Notes: generated from the letters alone by a model not told the origin. Shown: positions 15,742 through 26,938, numbered from the stretch's first letter. The stretch is 37,388 bases of DNA from Polynucleobacter sp. AP-Reno-20A-A9 (GCF_018882085.1 NZ_JACVPB010000017.1:1-37388); one strand, 5' to 3'. Program-made: numbers and translations.

Positions 15742-16839
15742 ATGAAGATCAAATTACATTTTCTTGGCATATGTTTAGCGCTGACATTTTGCTCCACCAG
15801 TTTATTTGCCCATAAAGATGTGGAGCCAGTTCATCAAACCTATTCAGAGGGTAACTTTCCTCTTGAAAATGGATCAACAATTGAGAACTTCAAGATTTCC
15901 TACACAACACAAGGAACTTTGAATGCGGATAAATCAAACGCTATTTTGATGGTAACGGCGATTGGCGGGAATCATCATCGCATTGATTACCTTATTGGTC
16001 CTGGTAAAGCCTTAGATACTGATAAGTACTTTGTCATTTGCACCGATGCTATTGGTAATGGATTAACATCCTCCCCTTCAAATAGTCAAACACAGGCAAA
16101 TGTGAGTTTTCCGGAATTCAACATCCGGGATATGGTTAATAGTCAATATCGCTTAGTCACGGAGCATTTCGGAATTACCAAGTTAGTGACAGTAGTAGGC
16201 GCCTCTATGGGCGGTATGCAGGCTTTGCAATGGGCTGTTTCTTATCCTGATGCAATGCAGTCAGTTGTTCCAATTATTCCGCTGGCAAAAACACATGCCT
16301 GGACTACGGGGGTGCTTGAAATGCTCAGACAGAGCATCATGACTGACCCAGCTTACCAGGGTGGAAAATATGACAAACCTGTTGAAAAGGGGATGCGCCT
16401 ATGGGCAGGATGGTTAAGCGGAGTAATCGTCAGAACGCCTGCCTACCAGAATCAACAATTCAATACACCTGAGGCAGAAATAAACTTTATTAATAAACTT
16501 CAGGATGCCTCTTGGAAGCGTATGGATGCAAATGATTGGATTTGGCAGTCACGTGCTTATGACCGTCATGATATTGGGCAAACAAAAGGCTTCAACGGAG
16601 ATACGGTTGCTGCCTTGAAATCGATTAAAGCCAAAACGCTTATTCTCGCAGGTACTGGCGACTTATTAAATCCAGAATCTGACGCTAAAGAATCGGCAAA
16701 ATACATTCCCCATGTTAAATATGTTGCGATCAATGATGTGAAGCCTATGGGTCATTTATCAGGAGCGGGTGCAACGCCAAATGAAAATGATGTTCAAAAT
16801 AAATCAATAAAGCAATTTTTATCGACATTAAGGAAATAA
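15742..16839 (+). CDS. Exported alpha/beta hydrolase of the MetX (homoserine acetyltransferase) superfamily
   Basis: 365 aa. A signal peptide (about 1-23, CLALTFCSTSLFAH) precedes an alpha/beta hydrolase. The nucleophile elbow GASMGGMQALQWAVSYPD places the serine at S155; the likely triad is completed by D307 (GTGDLLNPE) and H338 (MGHLSG). The elbow and the NIRDMVNSQYRLV region are strongly MetX-like. True MetX enzymes are cytoplasmic and use acetyl-CoA, which is absent from the periplasm, so this protein is more likely an esterase or acyltransferase with another substrate. AAAAAGGAGAC before the ATG is a strong ribosome site. The gene stands alone, bracketed by the two hairpin repeats. Confidence 0.85.
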   Translation: MKIKLHFLGICLALTFCSTSLFAHKDVEPVHQTYSEGNFPLENGSTIENFKISYTTQGTLNADKSNAILMVTAIGGNHHRIDYLIGPGKALDTDKYFVICTDAIGNGLTSSPSNSQTQANVSFPEFNIRDMVNSQYRLVTEHFGITKLVTVVGASMGGMQALQWAVSYPDAMQSVVPIIPLAKTHAWTTGVLEMLRQSIMTDPAYQGGKYDKPVEKGMRLWAGWLSGVIVRTPAYQNQQFNTPEAEINFINKLQDASWKRMDANDWIWQSRAYDRHDIGQTKGFNGDTVAALKSIKAKTLILAGTGDLLNPESDAKESAKYIPHVKYVAINDVKPMGHLSGAGATPNENDVQNKSIKQFLSTLRK

Positions 16840-16923
16840 GCCTCAGGAAGATTTATTTGAAAATCGACTGAATGTCATATGGGCCGCATGGCCTGTGCAT
16901 AAGGCCTGACACTTGATTAGCCT

Positions 16924-16971
16924 ATCAGACAAATAACCCTCATCAGAAATGGTGGGGGTTATGTCTTTTGG
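16924..16971 (+). repeat. Twin hairpin repeat, copy 2 (terminator-like)
   Basis: ATAACCCTCATC (16933-16944) pairs over 12 bp, including two G-T pairs, with GGTGGGGGTTAT (16951-16962) around AGAAAT, followed by GTCTTTT. It lies between convergent genes and can end transcription from the hydrolase gene. Sequence and flanks resemble copy 1 at 15620-15668. Confidence 0.65.
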
Positions 16972-16974
16972 CAA

Positions 16975-17742
16975 TTATTTCTTAAGACGGTAACCTGTCT
17001 TGAATATCCAAATTACGGCTGCAATGGATATTGCCAAAAAGGCAAGTGTCATCCCCAGGCTTATCCAAAGAGAAACGTCCTCTATCCCATAAAAGCTCCA
17101 GCGAAAGCCGCTAATAAGGTAAACAACAGGGTTGAGCAAAGCTACTTTTTGCCAGAATGCCGGTAAAACAGAAATGGAATAAAAGCTACCGCCTAGAAAA
17201 GTGAGGGGTGTAATGATGAGTAGGGGCACTACTTGTAGTTTTTCAAACCCGTCTGCCCACACGCCAATAATGAAGCCGATCATGCTAAAGGTGATCGAGG
17301 TAACGACTAGGTAAAACAACATCCAAAAAGGATGATCTATTTGGAGTGGAACAAAAAAGGCGGCTGTAGCGAGAATGATGAGACCCAAAATAATAGATTT
17401 ACTTGCGGCCGCCCCCACATAGCCAATCACAATCTCTAATGGTGAAATTGGCGCAGAAAGTAATTCATAAATGGTGCCGCTAAATTTTGGAAAGTAGATT
17501 CCAAAAGAGGCATTTGAAATGCTTTGCGTTAGGAGTGAGAGCATTATCAAGCCAGGCACAATGAATGCACCATAAGAAATGCCTTCCATCTGGGTAATGC
17601 GAGAGCCAATTGCTGAACCAAAAACAATAAAGTACAACGAGGTAGAGATGACGGGAGCAATGATGCTCTGCATTAAAGTGCGCCGAGTTCTAGCCATTTC
17701 AAATTTGTAAATGGCTTGGACGCCATAGTAATTAAACTTCAT
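16975..17742 (-). CDS. ABC-2 type transporter permease (YadH-like)
   Basis: 255 aa with about six hydrophobic segments in the ABC-2 membrane domain. The N-terminal cytoplasmic part reads [31 protein letters not shown], and the re-entrant region has [20 protein letters not shown] followed by [16 protein letters not shown]. Length and pattern match E. coli YadH and related NodJ-type exporters. It overlaps the ATPase gene by 11 bp, so the two form an operon. The substrate of this exporter class is not established. Confidence 0.88.
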   Translation of the reverse strand: MKFNYYGVQAIYKFEMARTRRTLMQSIIAPVISTSLYFIVFGSAIGSRITQMEGISYGAFIVPGLIMLSLLTQSISNASFGIYFPKFSGTIYELLSAPISPLEIVIGYVGAAASKSIILGLIILATAAFFVPLQIDHPFWMLFYLVVTSITFSMIGFIIGVWADGFEKLQVVPLLIITPLTFLGGSFYSISVLPAFWQKVALLNPVVYLISGFRWSFYGIEDVSLWISLGMTLAFLAISIAAVIWIFKTGYRLKK

Positions 17743-18673
17743 CTGTATATGCCTCAGAATTTACTAGGTTTACAAAGATTTCCTCTAATGAGCTCTGTTT
17801 AGTGTGTAGGTCTTTAAAGGCGATACCTAGATTTGATATTTTTTGCAATAGTTGGGCAATATCAATATCTTCATCTTTTGAGTCAAACCGATAGGTAAGT
17901 TCGCATTTGTCATCTGAAAGACTAAGTCCTGCTATATCTAGCTCCCTTGGAAGAGTCTCTAGTGGATTTTGTAATTCAAGGGTTAATTCTTTCTTGCCTA
18001 ATTTATTCATTAAGGCTAATTTGTTGTCCACCATAATGAGTTCGCCATTTCGAATAATGCCTATGCGATCCGCCATCTCTTCGGCTTCTTCAATATAGTG
18101 TGTAGTGAGGATGACAGTAGTACCATTATTTTTGAGAATTTTGACTAAATTCCACATATCCTTTCTGAGGCTGACATCAACGCCAGCTGTAGGCTCATCT
18201 AGAAATAAAATTTTTGGTTCATGTGAAAGCGCTTTAGCAATCATGACTCGGCGTTTCATGCCACCCGAAAGCATCATGATTTTGTTATGACGTTTATCCC
18301 ATAAAGATAAGTCTTTTAGGATTTTTTCGATGAAGGCTTGATTGGGTGCTTTCCCATATAGGCCCCTACTGAAGGTTACTGTATTCCACACAGTTTCAAA
18401 AGAGTCGGTGGAGAGTTCTTGTGGAACTAATCCAATTAACTCCCTGGCATCACGATAATTATCTATGATGTCTTTGCCATCGACGAATACATGACCACTA
18501 CTGGAATTAACAATTCCACATATGATGCTAATCAGCGTTGTCTTCCCTGCGCCATTTTGACCCAGCAGAGCAAAGATTTCACCTTTGGATATTTCCAAAT
18601 TTATGTCCTTGAGTGCTTTAAAACCGGATTGATAGGTCTTATAAAGGTGGGAGATAGATAGGATATTGTTCAT
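17732..18673 (-). CDS. ABC transporter ATPase (YadG-like)
   Basis: 313 aa. Walker A is GQNGAGKT at 38-45, the signature is [20 protein letters not shown], Walker B is [20 protein letters not shown], and the switch His is in [20 protein letters not shown]. The long C-terminal extension ending [12 protein letters not shown] is shared with E. coli YadG, to which the protein is similar throughout. It drives the permease encoded by the overlapping gene downstream. Confidence 0.9.
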   Translation of the reverse strand: MNNILSISHLYKTYQSGFKALKDINLEISKGEIFALLGQNGAGKTTLISIICGIVNSSSGHVFVDGKDIIDNYRDARELIGLVPQELSTDSFETVWNTVTFSRGLYGKAPNQAFIEKILKDLSLWDKRHNKIMMLSGGMKRRVMIAKALSHEPKILFLDEPTAGVDVSLRKDMWNLVKILKNNGTTVILTTHYIEEAEEMADRIGIIRNGELIMVDNKLALMNKLGKKELTLELQNPLETLPRELDIAGLSLSDDKCELTYRFDSKDEDIDIAQLLQKISNLGIAFKDLHTKQSSLEEIFVNLVNSEAYTDEV

Positions 18674-19059
18674 ATGGATTGATCATATTAGAAATTAATC
18701 AACTCTTCAGAAATCATTTTTAGCGAATTATTCGACCAACACGATTGATTCCCAAGAGCAATTCAGTTTCTTATTTACATTTACCTATTAGACGCCCTTA
18801 CAGTCTTTTTGGCACAAGGTCACATCTTGATGGGCTCAAATGCCACCTTTCGCTTGCAGGCTGCCCCAATGATTATGGTCTCTGAACTGCCGATTGAATA
18901 TTGGCATGCTCATTTATAGCATCCTCACTATTCTGCAATGCCTTCAGTGAGCAGGAATATTCTACAGGCGCATGAATAATAGAGGCCTCATGATTGCCTA
19001 ACTTAAGGGCGATCCATTTTTCGGGGCAATGTTATTTGGATTCATTGGCGCGCAATTCA
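18674..19059. other. Intergenic region with a possible decayed minus-strand reading frame
   Basis: No intact gene is seen. On the minus strand one frame stays open across the middle (for example KWIALKLGNHEASIIHAP and later NEHANIQSAVQRP before a stop) but has no start codon and is closed by a stop just upstream. It may be the remnant of a gene or chance. Confidence 0.3.
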
Positions 19060-21258
<2,199 letters not shown>

Positions 21259-21480
21259 TTACCTGATAAAGAAAATATGGTCTGTGCGCCAAGGAACCTT
21301 ACTTCTTTAGCTGAAAAGACCTAAATAAGGATGCCTATAAGAAGCCCTTTTAGTTCGAATTGGCCTGAATGATCTTCAAACTAGGCGATCTGTTGGTTAG
21401 CGCACAGTTTTTTACTTGCGTTTCTATAGGATGGGAAGCTATTGAGCTTTTTCACACTTGAAGGCAAGGGGTTAGTGGCA

Positions 21481-21966
21481 ATGGATATTACAAGCAAGGA
21501 TTTATTTGATCTAGTAAGCGAATTTGATGTTGCAATGTTGGTAACCCATAGCCCCAAGGGAATTCATGCGCGACCCATGGCTATTGCGCGCCTAGATGTT
21601 GAAATGTGCGCTACTTACTTTGTGACTGACATCAATTCTATTAAGGTTGATGAAATTAATGCGAACCCCCACGCTTTGGTCACCTTCCAAGGCGCTAGAA
21701 AATATGCCTCAGTAAGCGGTGAGCTAACTGTTCTGCAAGATCGCAAATTAATTGAAGGAATGTGGAAAGAAGTTTGGAAAGTATGGTTTCCAAATGGAAA
21801 GTCTGACCCGAATATTGCTATTCTTAAATTTTCAGCCCACGAAGGGGAGTTTTGGGATAACGCGGGTATGCAGGCATTGAAATATGTTTACAGTGCTGCA
21901 AAAGCCTACCTATCTGGAAAAAGACCTGAGCCTAATGAAGAGCAGCATAGCAAGGTTGTTATTTAA
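21481..21966 (+). CDS. Pyridoxamine-phosphate-oxidase-like (FMN split barrel) general stress protein
   Basis: The ATG at 21481, 9 bases after AAGGGG, is preferred to the TTG at 21442, because MDITSKDLFDLVSEFDVAMLVTHSPKG is where family members normally begin; this gives 161 aa. Seen are HARPMAIARLD, the central FVTDINSIKVDEINANPHALVTFQ, the strand YASVSGELTVLQDRK and the late FWDNAGM. These match the general stress protein 26 group, which binds FMN or a related flavin and is often stress-induced. The exact reaction is unknown. It is divergent from katG. Confidence 0.85.
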   Translation: MDITSKDLFDLVSEFDVAMLVTHSPKGIHARPMAIARLDVEMCATYFVTDINSIKVDEINANPHALVTFQGARKYASVSGELTVLQDRKLIEGMWKEVWKVWFPNGKSDPNIAILKFSAHEGEFWDNAGMQALKYVYSAAKAYLSGKRPEPNEEQHSKVVI

Positions 21967-21996
21967 AAATTGCTTTAATTTGTGCTTAGCAAACGA

Positions 21997-22338
21997 TTAG
22001 TTTTTCACAACAAAAGAATACAGAACGCAAAGAATAGCTGCTGCAAAACCGGTGGCAATCGCTTCACCCGTAAAGCCCGCAGGATGGACAAAGTAATCAG
22101 ATAAAGCTGTAGCTATGCCCGTTAAAGCTCCAGTGGTGTATTTGTTATGTAGCCAAGTTTTAGGCTCCACATAAGACATGACAACCATTACAAATCCAGC
22201 GGCAGCACCAGTACGTAATGCTATTACCCAATGCGCCCAAGTAATAATGACAAGATTTCCTTGCACCATTGCAAATAAGCAGGCCGGTACCGCTTCAGAT
22301 GTACGGCGAAAAAATATGATTAGTTTTTCTTTGAACAT
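21997..22338 (-). CDS. Small integral membrane protein of unknown function
   Basis: 113 aa with about three hydrophobic segments: around 16-40 (PACLFAMVQGNLVIITWAHW), around 45-57 (AGFVMVVMSYVEP) and the C-terminal GFAAAILCVLYSFVV. The middle LSDYFVHPAGFTGEAIATG is less hydrophobic. I do not recognise a named family. It is convergent with the preceding FMN-protein gene (30 bp apart), and its upstream gap to the SDR gene holds nothing obvious. Confidence 0.65.
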   Translation of the reverse strand: MFKEKLIIFFRRTSEAVPACLFAMVQGNLVIITWAHWVIALRTGAAAGFVMVVMSYVEPKTWLHNKYTTGALTGIATALSDYFVHPAGFTGEAIATGFAAAILCVLYSFVVKN

Positions 22339-22450
22339 GTCATGCCTGTCTTTTTAAGTTCTTAAGATTCAGTGAGTGTTGGTAATCTATATTAGGCTTA
22401 AAAGATGGTATCAAAATTAAAAGTCTGAAGAGTAGCTCCTAAGCCATTTT

Positions 22451-23146
22451 TTACCAAGGCAACTTTTCCCCAGAATAGGTCAGGAAGCTTCCAGAATCCT
22501 CTTTTCTTACATTCTCTATGACATGAAACATGTCGCAGACAGCTTCTAGAGGGTCTCTGCCTATTTGTTGGCCACGAAACGGCTGCGACAAGCCGGAGTT
22601 CACGGTACCAGGATGCAGTGCAATCAATGCAATATTAGGTTTTGTTCTAGCAAATTCTATTGAAGCTGTTTTGATGATCATATTGAGCGCAGCTTTTGAA
22701 GCCCTGTAGCTATACCAGCCCCCGAGGCGGTTGTCTTCAATGCTGCCCACCTTAGCAGAGAGTGTTGCCATGACCCCATGCTTTGGATCTAAGAGTTTTG
22801 AAAAGTACTTGATTGTTAAGGCAGGGCCAATGGTGTTGGTATTGAACATCTCGGTTAGTTGAGATGAATTCAGATCATCCAACTTCTTTTCGGGCATCCA
22901 TTGTTCTGAATGCAACACACCAATAGTGTTGATGATCAGTTGAAACGGTCCTAACTCAGCCAGGCTACTTGCGGATGATTCAATAGTCTCGGGATGATGG
23001 TAATCAATTGCATGAGAGGAATTGCGATGAATACCAATGACTTTTGAGCAAGATGGGCGGCTCTCTAGTAGTTTCACAAAATGGGACCCTATAGTGCCTG
23101 ATGATCCTATGACAAGGGCGTTAAATGGTTTTGGTAGCAAGCTCAT
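22451..23146 (-). CDS. SDR-family NAD(P)-dependent oxidoreductase
   Basis: 231 aa, a classical-length short-chain dehydrogenase. The Rossmann motif GSSGTIGSH is at 14-22, the NAG-like strand is NTIGVL, the catalytic Ser is in ATLSAKVGS (S130) and the YxxxK pair is Y147 and K151 in YSYRASKAAL. The C-terminus (IALHPGTVNSGLSQPFRG) resembles C-factor/CsgA-like SDRs. Substrate is unknown. It is divergent from the cupin gene. Confidence 0.88.
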   Translation of the reverse strand: MSLLPKPFNALVIGSSGTIGSHFVKLLESRPSCSKVIGIHRNSSHAIDYHHPETIESSASSLAELGPFQLIINTIGVLHSEQWMPEKKLDDLNSSQLTEMFNTNTIGPALTIKYFSKLLDPKHGVMATLSAKVGSIEDNRLGGWYSYRASKAALNMIIKTASIEFARTKPNIALIALHPGTVNSGLSQPFRGQQIGRDPLEAVCDMFHVIENVRKEDSGSFLTYSGEKLPW

Positions 23147-23251
23147 AAATGCCTATAAAAGCGTTAAGTAATTTCATGTGATTTAGGAGACTTTAGCTCA
23201 GTTCTAATAAGAGCGTGCATAGCATTTATGTCTTTTATGCATCTATTTCAT

Positions 23252-23272
23252 TTGCTTGTTATGCTTAAGCAA
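23252..23272. promoter_or_regulatory. Candidate operator dyad upstream of the cupin gene
   Basis: TTGCTT (23252-23257) and AAGCAA (23267-23272) form a 6-bp inverted repeat with a 9-base spacer, about 22 bp before the cupin ATG and within the SDR/cupin divergent promoter gap. The arms suit a dimeric repressor site, but no regulator is assigned. Confidence 0.3.
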
Positions 23273-23293
23273 CTATTTTATGAAAAGTAATAA

Positions 23294-23977
23294 ATGAACA
23301 TTAATGCTGATTACAGCGAGCGAATTGTTATTAACCACCATGACTTACCGTGGGCCCTTAGTCCTGAGCCTGGAGTCGAAAGACGTATGCTTGATCGCAT
23401 GGGTGATGAGGTAGCTAAGGCAACTTCTATCGTGCGCTATGCACCGGGATCCCAATTCAAAACCCATAACCATGAATTTGGTGAAGAGATATTGGTTTTA
23501 GAGGGGGTCTTTAGTGATGAGACCGGAGATTATCCAGCTGGGACTTACATCATGAATCCCCCTGGCTCCTCTCATGCCCCATTTAGTAAATCTGGCTGTA
23601 CACTTTTTGTGAAGTTGCGACACCTTGGTCCTGATCAAGTGGTGCGAGAGGTGGTCGACACTAAAACTGCTCCTTGGTATCAAGGTATGGTTCCAGGTCT
23701 AAATGTCATGCCGCTGATGCAGCAGGGTAGTGGCTCAACTTTGGTCCGTTGGGCGCCACAAACGTATTTCAATCCCCATAAACATTTCGGCGGGGAAGAA
23801 ATATTTGTTGTGGATGGGGTATTTGAAGATGAGCATGGACGCTATCCAGCGGGCTCTTGGATCAGAAGCCCGCATATGAGTTTGCATCAACCCTTTAGCA
23901 AAGAAGGCTGCACTATTTTTGTAAAGACTGGTCATCTTTTGGAGAATGGCACTGGGAAGCAAGCTGCCTACTACTGA
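23294..23977 (+). CDS. Double-cupin protein (ChrR-like cupin domains)
   Basis: 227 aa built of two homologous cupin units. Unit 1 (about 35-115) has HNHEFGEEILVLEGVF, YPAGTYIMNPPGSSHAPF and GCTLFVKLRHL. Unit 2 (about 135-220) has HKHFGGEEIFVVDGVF, YPAGSWIRSPHMSLHQPF and GCTIFVKTGHL. Each unit keeps the His and Glu ligands of a metal-binding cupin. The fold is that of the C-terminal cupin of the anti-sigma factor ChrR, which senses singlet oxygen, but the ChrR N-terminal sigma-binding domain is absent. It may be a metal-dependent enzyme or a stress-related binding protein. No sigma factor is adjacent. Confidence 0.85.
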   Translation: MNINADYSERIVINHHDLPWALSPEPGVERRMLDRMGDEVAKATSIVRYAPGSQFKTHNHEFGEEILVLEGVFSDETGDYPAGTYIMNPPGSSHAPFSKSGCTLFVKLRHLGPDQVVREVVDTKTAPWYQGMVPGLNVMPLMQQGSGSTLVRWAPQTYFNPHKHFGGEEIFVVDGVFEDEHGRYPAGSWIRSPHMSLHQPFSKEGCTIFVKTGHLLENGTGKQAAYY

Positions 23978-23995
23978 TAATAGGCTTGATATTGA

Positions 23996-24574
23996 CTATG
24001 GTTTTGGACTTGGGTAAATCTGATGAGATAAGTGCTGCCCATTCTTATTCACCTTGACTAAAACCATATCACCCACGTTCACTACTTTACCTGTATAGGC
24101 TTGAATGTTGACGTGGTGTGTTACCAGAATGACTGGAGCCTTATTGTTGTCGCTGAGCTTCATTTGAATTAACTGCTCAAGCTGTTTTGTTTGCTGTTTT
24201 TCAAGGCTCATATCATCAAAGAATGAGCCAATGACTGTTGAGATCTGGATAGGCCCTTTATCCAGTAGCTTGGCAGTATCGATACACCGACACCATGGAC
24301 TACTAATTAAGTCTGCAGACGTTATCCCCTGCTTTTTCAGCCACTCGCCTATCAGGACTGCCTGTTTCTTTCCGTAGTCACCCAGGTTTCTTTGGGACGA
24401 GCATTGATCGATCTGATAGCCAATAGGATCACCATAGCCCGGGGCATCTGCGTGACGCATTAGGAGTACATGCTGACCATCACTTAAATCATTTGCTAAA
24501 TTTGCACTTGCTGCTAGGGGTAGGAGGCTAAATAAAAGAAGTATTGCTGATGCAAAAACATGATTGAATCTCAT
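23996..24574 (-). CDS. Secreted histidine phosphatase-superfamily protein
   Basis: 192 aa. A signal peptide (about 1-24, ending LAASANL) is followed by a branch-2-like phosphoglycerate-mutase fold. The catalytic motif is LLMRHADAPG (RHA in place of RHG) and the second His is in ILVTHHVNIQAYTG. The core also has LISSPWCRCIDTA, the conserved Arg region. It likely acts as a periplasmic phosphatase. The ATG is 3 bp from the folB-like stop upstream, so it is the last gene of the alkB to phosphatase run. Confidence 0.87.
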   Translation of the reverse strand: MRFNHVFASAILLLFSLLPLAASANLANDLSDGQHVLLMRHADAPGYGDPIGYQIDQCSSQRNLGDYGKKQAVLIGEWLKKQGITSADLISSPWCRCIDTAKLLDKGPIQISTVIGSFFDDMSLEKQQTKQLEQLIQMKLSDNNKAPVILVTHHVNIQAYTGKVVNVGDMVLVKVNKNGQHLSHQIYPSPKP

Positions 24575-24577
24575 GGC

Positions 24578-24964
24578 TTAGCCTCTCATTTTTGATAAAT
24601 CTTCTTGGCCAATGCCTAATCTCACCCCAAGTGAGCCGCTGTTATCTCTTACTGGTGATTTTCTCAGACCAATTTCGAGGGACTGAATTTGGGGGTATAC
24701 AGCACAGGCTTGAACGATTCTAGTCATCAGCCTTTCTTGAGTTTCATAATGACCATCGATCCCCAACCGCTCAATTTCCAGAACGAGTGGGTCGTAATCA
24801 AAGACATGCCTCATATTATCTTCTGCGATGAGCACTAAATTCGAATCAATCCAAAGTGTGAGATCAAGCAAATGCTCATTAGGAATAATGTCACCGTCTT
24901 TATAGCTTCCTATTTGAGTCTTTAGGCTCAAGTCCTTTAATTCGATAGATGCCGTACAAGACAT
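24578..24964 (-). CDS. Dihydroneopterin aldolase family protein (FolB-like)
   Basis: 128 aa. FolB converts dihydroneopterin to hydroxymethyl-dihydropterin in folate synthesis. The family pattern is seen in SIELKDLSLKTQIGSYKDG, then FDYDPLVLEIERLGIDGHYETQERLMTRIV, and LEIGLRKSPV at the end of the tunnel fold. ETQERL corresponds to the substrate-anchoring Glu helix of FolB. The first motif deviates from the usual GI-G, so related epimerase activity cannot be excluded. It lies 31 bp after the FAD oxidoreductase and 3 bp before the phosphatase, on the same strand. Confidence 0.8.
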   Translation of the reverse strand: MSCTASIELKDLSLKTQIGSYKDGDIIPNEHLLDLTLWIDSNLVLIAEDNMRHVFDYDPLVLEIERLGIDGHYETQERLMTRIVQACAVYPQIQSLEIGLRKSPVRDNSGSLGVRLGIGQEDLSKMRG

Positions 24965-24995
24965 ATTCTGCGCCTTCGCTGATTAAATAATTTCG

Positions 24996-25988
24996 TTAGA
25001 TGTTAATGGCGTTAGCCAGTTTTTGCCCGCTAAGCCATGCACCCTCAACCCTGCCGCCATTTAACCAATCGCCACATAGGCCTAGCTTCATAGCTGGATT
25101 CAAAATAAAGCCAGAACCTGAATTGATGGCGCCACTTGCATAGCGCCAGCGATGTATGGAGATTTCAGCATTCTCGCAATGAAGCCCCAGTTTCTTGGCG
25201 CATTCCAAAATATGGCTACTGGCAACCCCTTTATCAAGCTCAATCCATTGCTGACTCCACTGCGGGTTCGCATGAATAGTCCAGGTTTCTTGGCTGGCTC
25301 GTCCAGGCTTAGAATTGTTTCGGGAGATCCAGCTAATAATTTCATTATTGATGAAAGCCGCATCAAAAGGGATATCTGGGCATTCTGTAAATCGAGCCAT
25401 TACTGTCCAGCAGCCCAACATATTTACTCCAGAGGCAAATCCATCGAGGGAGTAATCTGTTGACGTGACGAGGCTAGTTGCCTGAGGTGCGGGTATTGCC
25501 AAAATCAAATAGTCAAATGCTTGATCAATATCACCAGTTTCTAGACTGTGAATAAACCACTTCCCATTTTGTCGAAAAATTTTATCGATAGTGTGGTTAA
25601 ACTGGATCGATAGGTTCTGAGCTAAATATTTCCCGGGTGAGTTCATGGCAGGGGTACCAACATAACGATGCCCATTGGAAATACTCTCTCGCCATTGATC
25701 GCCTTCATATACGAATAGACGGGGATGCCAAGCAGCCGCTACACCGGCCTTGATCCAAGCGTTAATTTCCTGAATAAATAGCGGGTCTCTCGCTGTGAAA
25801 TATTGAGCCCCGTGGTCTGCGCTCCACCCTTCGCCGCTACGTGTGCTCATTCTCCCACTTGGCCCACGACTCTTTTCATAAGCGCAAACTTCAAAGCCAA
25901 GAGCTTGTAATCTGGTCGCGCAGCTCAGTCCGGCCAGACCTGTACCAATAATGCCGACGGTAGCTTTAGTGGTGGATTGATTAATCAA
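24996..25988 (-). CDS. Renalase-like FAD-dependent oxidoreductase
   Basis: 330 aa. The dinucleotide-binding motif is VGIIGTGLAGLSCATRLQALGFEVCAYEKS (about 11-40), followed by GRMSTRSGEGWSADHGAQYFTAR, which is typical of renalase-like and amine-oxidase-like FAD proteins. The C-terminal FAD-contacting segment is LGLCGDWLNGGRVEGAWLSGQKLA. Substrate is unknown; bacterial renalases oxidise off-pathway dihydronicotinamide isomers. The start overlaps the alkB stop by 8 bp, so the two are translationally coupled. Confidence 0.87.
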   Translation of the reverse strand: MINQSTTKATVGIIGTGLAGLSCATRLQALGFEVCAYEKSRGPSGRMSTRSGEGWSADHGAQYFTARDPLFIQEINAWIKAGVAAAWHPRLFVYEGDQWRESISNGHRYVGTPAMNSPGKYLAQNLSIQFNHTIDKIFRQNGKWFIHSLETGDIDQAFDYLILAIPAPQATSLVTSTDYSLDGFASGVNMLGCWTVMARFTECPDIPFDAAFINNEIISWISRNNSKPGRASQETWTIHANPQWSQQWIELDKGVASSHILECAKKLGLHCENAEISIHRWRYASGAINSGSGFILNPAMKLGLCGDWLNGGRVEGAWLSGQKLANAINI

Positions 25989-26604
25989 AGGAAATCATTT
26001 TTCTAAAAGTCAGATTAATACGTGCTTCGGATACAGTTTTGGATTTCAGTAGAGCATGATGCCAAAAATCTTGAGTTGGCGCATTCATGACCAAGACGCT
26101 ACCATTCTCCAAGAAGAAAGAAATCGTTTCTTTATCTTTTTTATGGCGAAAAGCGAATTTACGTTGCGCACCAAGACTCAGTGAGGCGATGGAGGCATGT
26201 GGATCAAGTTCTCTTTCGTCATCGCTGTGCCAGCCCATGCCATCATCCCCGTCGTGATAAAAATTCAGTAAACATGAATTAAATTCACATTGAGAAATTG
26301 CCTCTACCTGATCTTTTATTAGGAGGAGATCGGGCGTCCAGGCTTGCGGCACCTTTGATACTCCAGAATACGTATAGGTGTAGTGCGGATCAGCAACCCA
26401 GGCGACTTTACGCCGGGTAGTTATTTTCTTGCCAAACATCACGAGTTGATCGGCCTCCCATTTCAAAGAGCTTTGAAGCTGACTCATGAGCTGGGCAGAG
26501 TGCAGTTCATCAAAGACCTTGGGGTGGTAATGAGCGCCCCCATCCTTTGGCAAAAGATTCAAGACGCAATCTTTAGGATCGAGATCAAATAATGGGTTTT
26601 GCAT
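25981..26604 (-). CDS. AlkB-family Fe(II)/2-oxoglutarate dioxygenase (nucleic acid repair)
   Basis: 207 aa. AlkB-type enzymes remove alkyl lesions from DNA or RNA bases by oxidative dealkylation. The iron ligands are H126 and D128 in GWHSDDE and H183 in FWHHAL. The 2-oxoglutarate-binding arginines are R195 and R201 in ARINLTFR. The substrate lid region has YTYTYSG, and CLLNFYHDGDDGMGWH is the core strand. The pattern is closer to the ALKBH2/3 type than to classical E. coli AlkB. It heads the four-gene minus-strand run. No Ada site was recognised upstream. Confidence 0.9.
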   Translation of the reverse strand: MQNPLFDLDPKDCVLNLLPKDGGAHYHPKVFDELHSAQLMSQLQSSLKWEADQLVMFGKKITTRRKVAWVADPHYTYTYSGVSKVPQAWTPDLLLIKDQVEAISQCEFNSCLLNFYHDGDDGMGWHSDDERELDPHASIASLSLGAQRKFAFRHKKDKETISFFLENGSVLVMNAPTQDFWHHALLKSKTVSEARINLTFRKMISFD

Positions 26605-26685
26605 GATGAGTAAACAGGGTCAAGCACTAATTGAGTAAAAACCCTAGAATAGTCTTAATTTCAATTTCTTGAGAAGGGCGGGTGT

Positions 26686-26865
26686 ATGAAAGCCCCAGAT
26701 AAACGTTGCTGTGGCTCCGGTGTTTGCATCATTAATGATGCTGGCGAATGCTGGTGTGGACAAGTGTGGGATGGGGAAAAAATGTCTGCAGCCAGTCTAA
26801 ATTTGCAAATCAAGTCAAATAAAATAAACGAGGATGAGTCAGGTAAGGCTAAACCTGAGTCCTAG
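26686..26865 (+). CDS. Small cysteine-rich protein (59 aa)
   Basis: This short ORF starts at ATG 26686 after a G-rich stretch (AAGGGCGGGTGT) and ends at TAG 26863-26865. Five cysteines cluster in the first third: KRCCGSGVCIINDAGECWCGQVWDG, giving the spacing CC-x4-C-x7-C-x-C. The remainder is polar and lysine-rich without structure I recognise. Such a cluster could bind a metal or an Fe-S centre. The first part (CCGSGVC) recalls the Cys motif of oxidoreductase-like small proteins, but the family is not certain. It stands alone between alkB and the DUF4149 gene. Confidence 0.6.
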   Translation: MKAPDKRCCGSGVCIINDAGECWCGQVWDGEKMSAASLNLQIKSNKINEDESGKAKPES

Positions 26866-26938
26866 GTCCCATCTTCGGGAAAATTTTGCTGGCTATATAC
26901 TCAGCAGCTTGAATCTACGCAGCTTTTGATTCCTTTAT

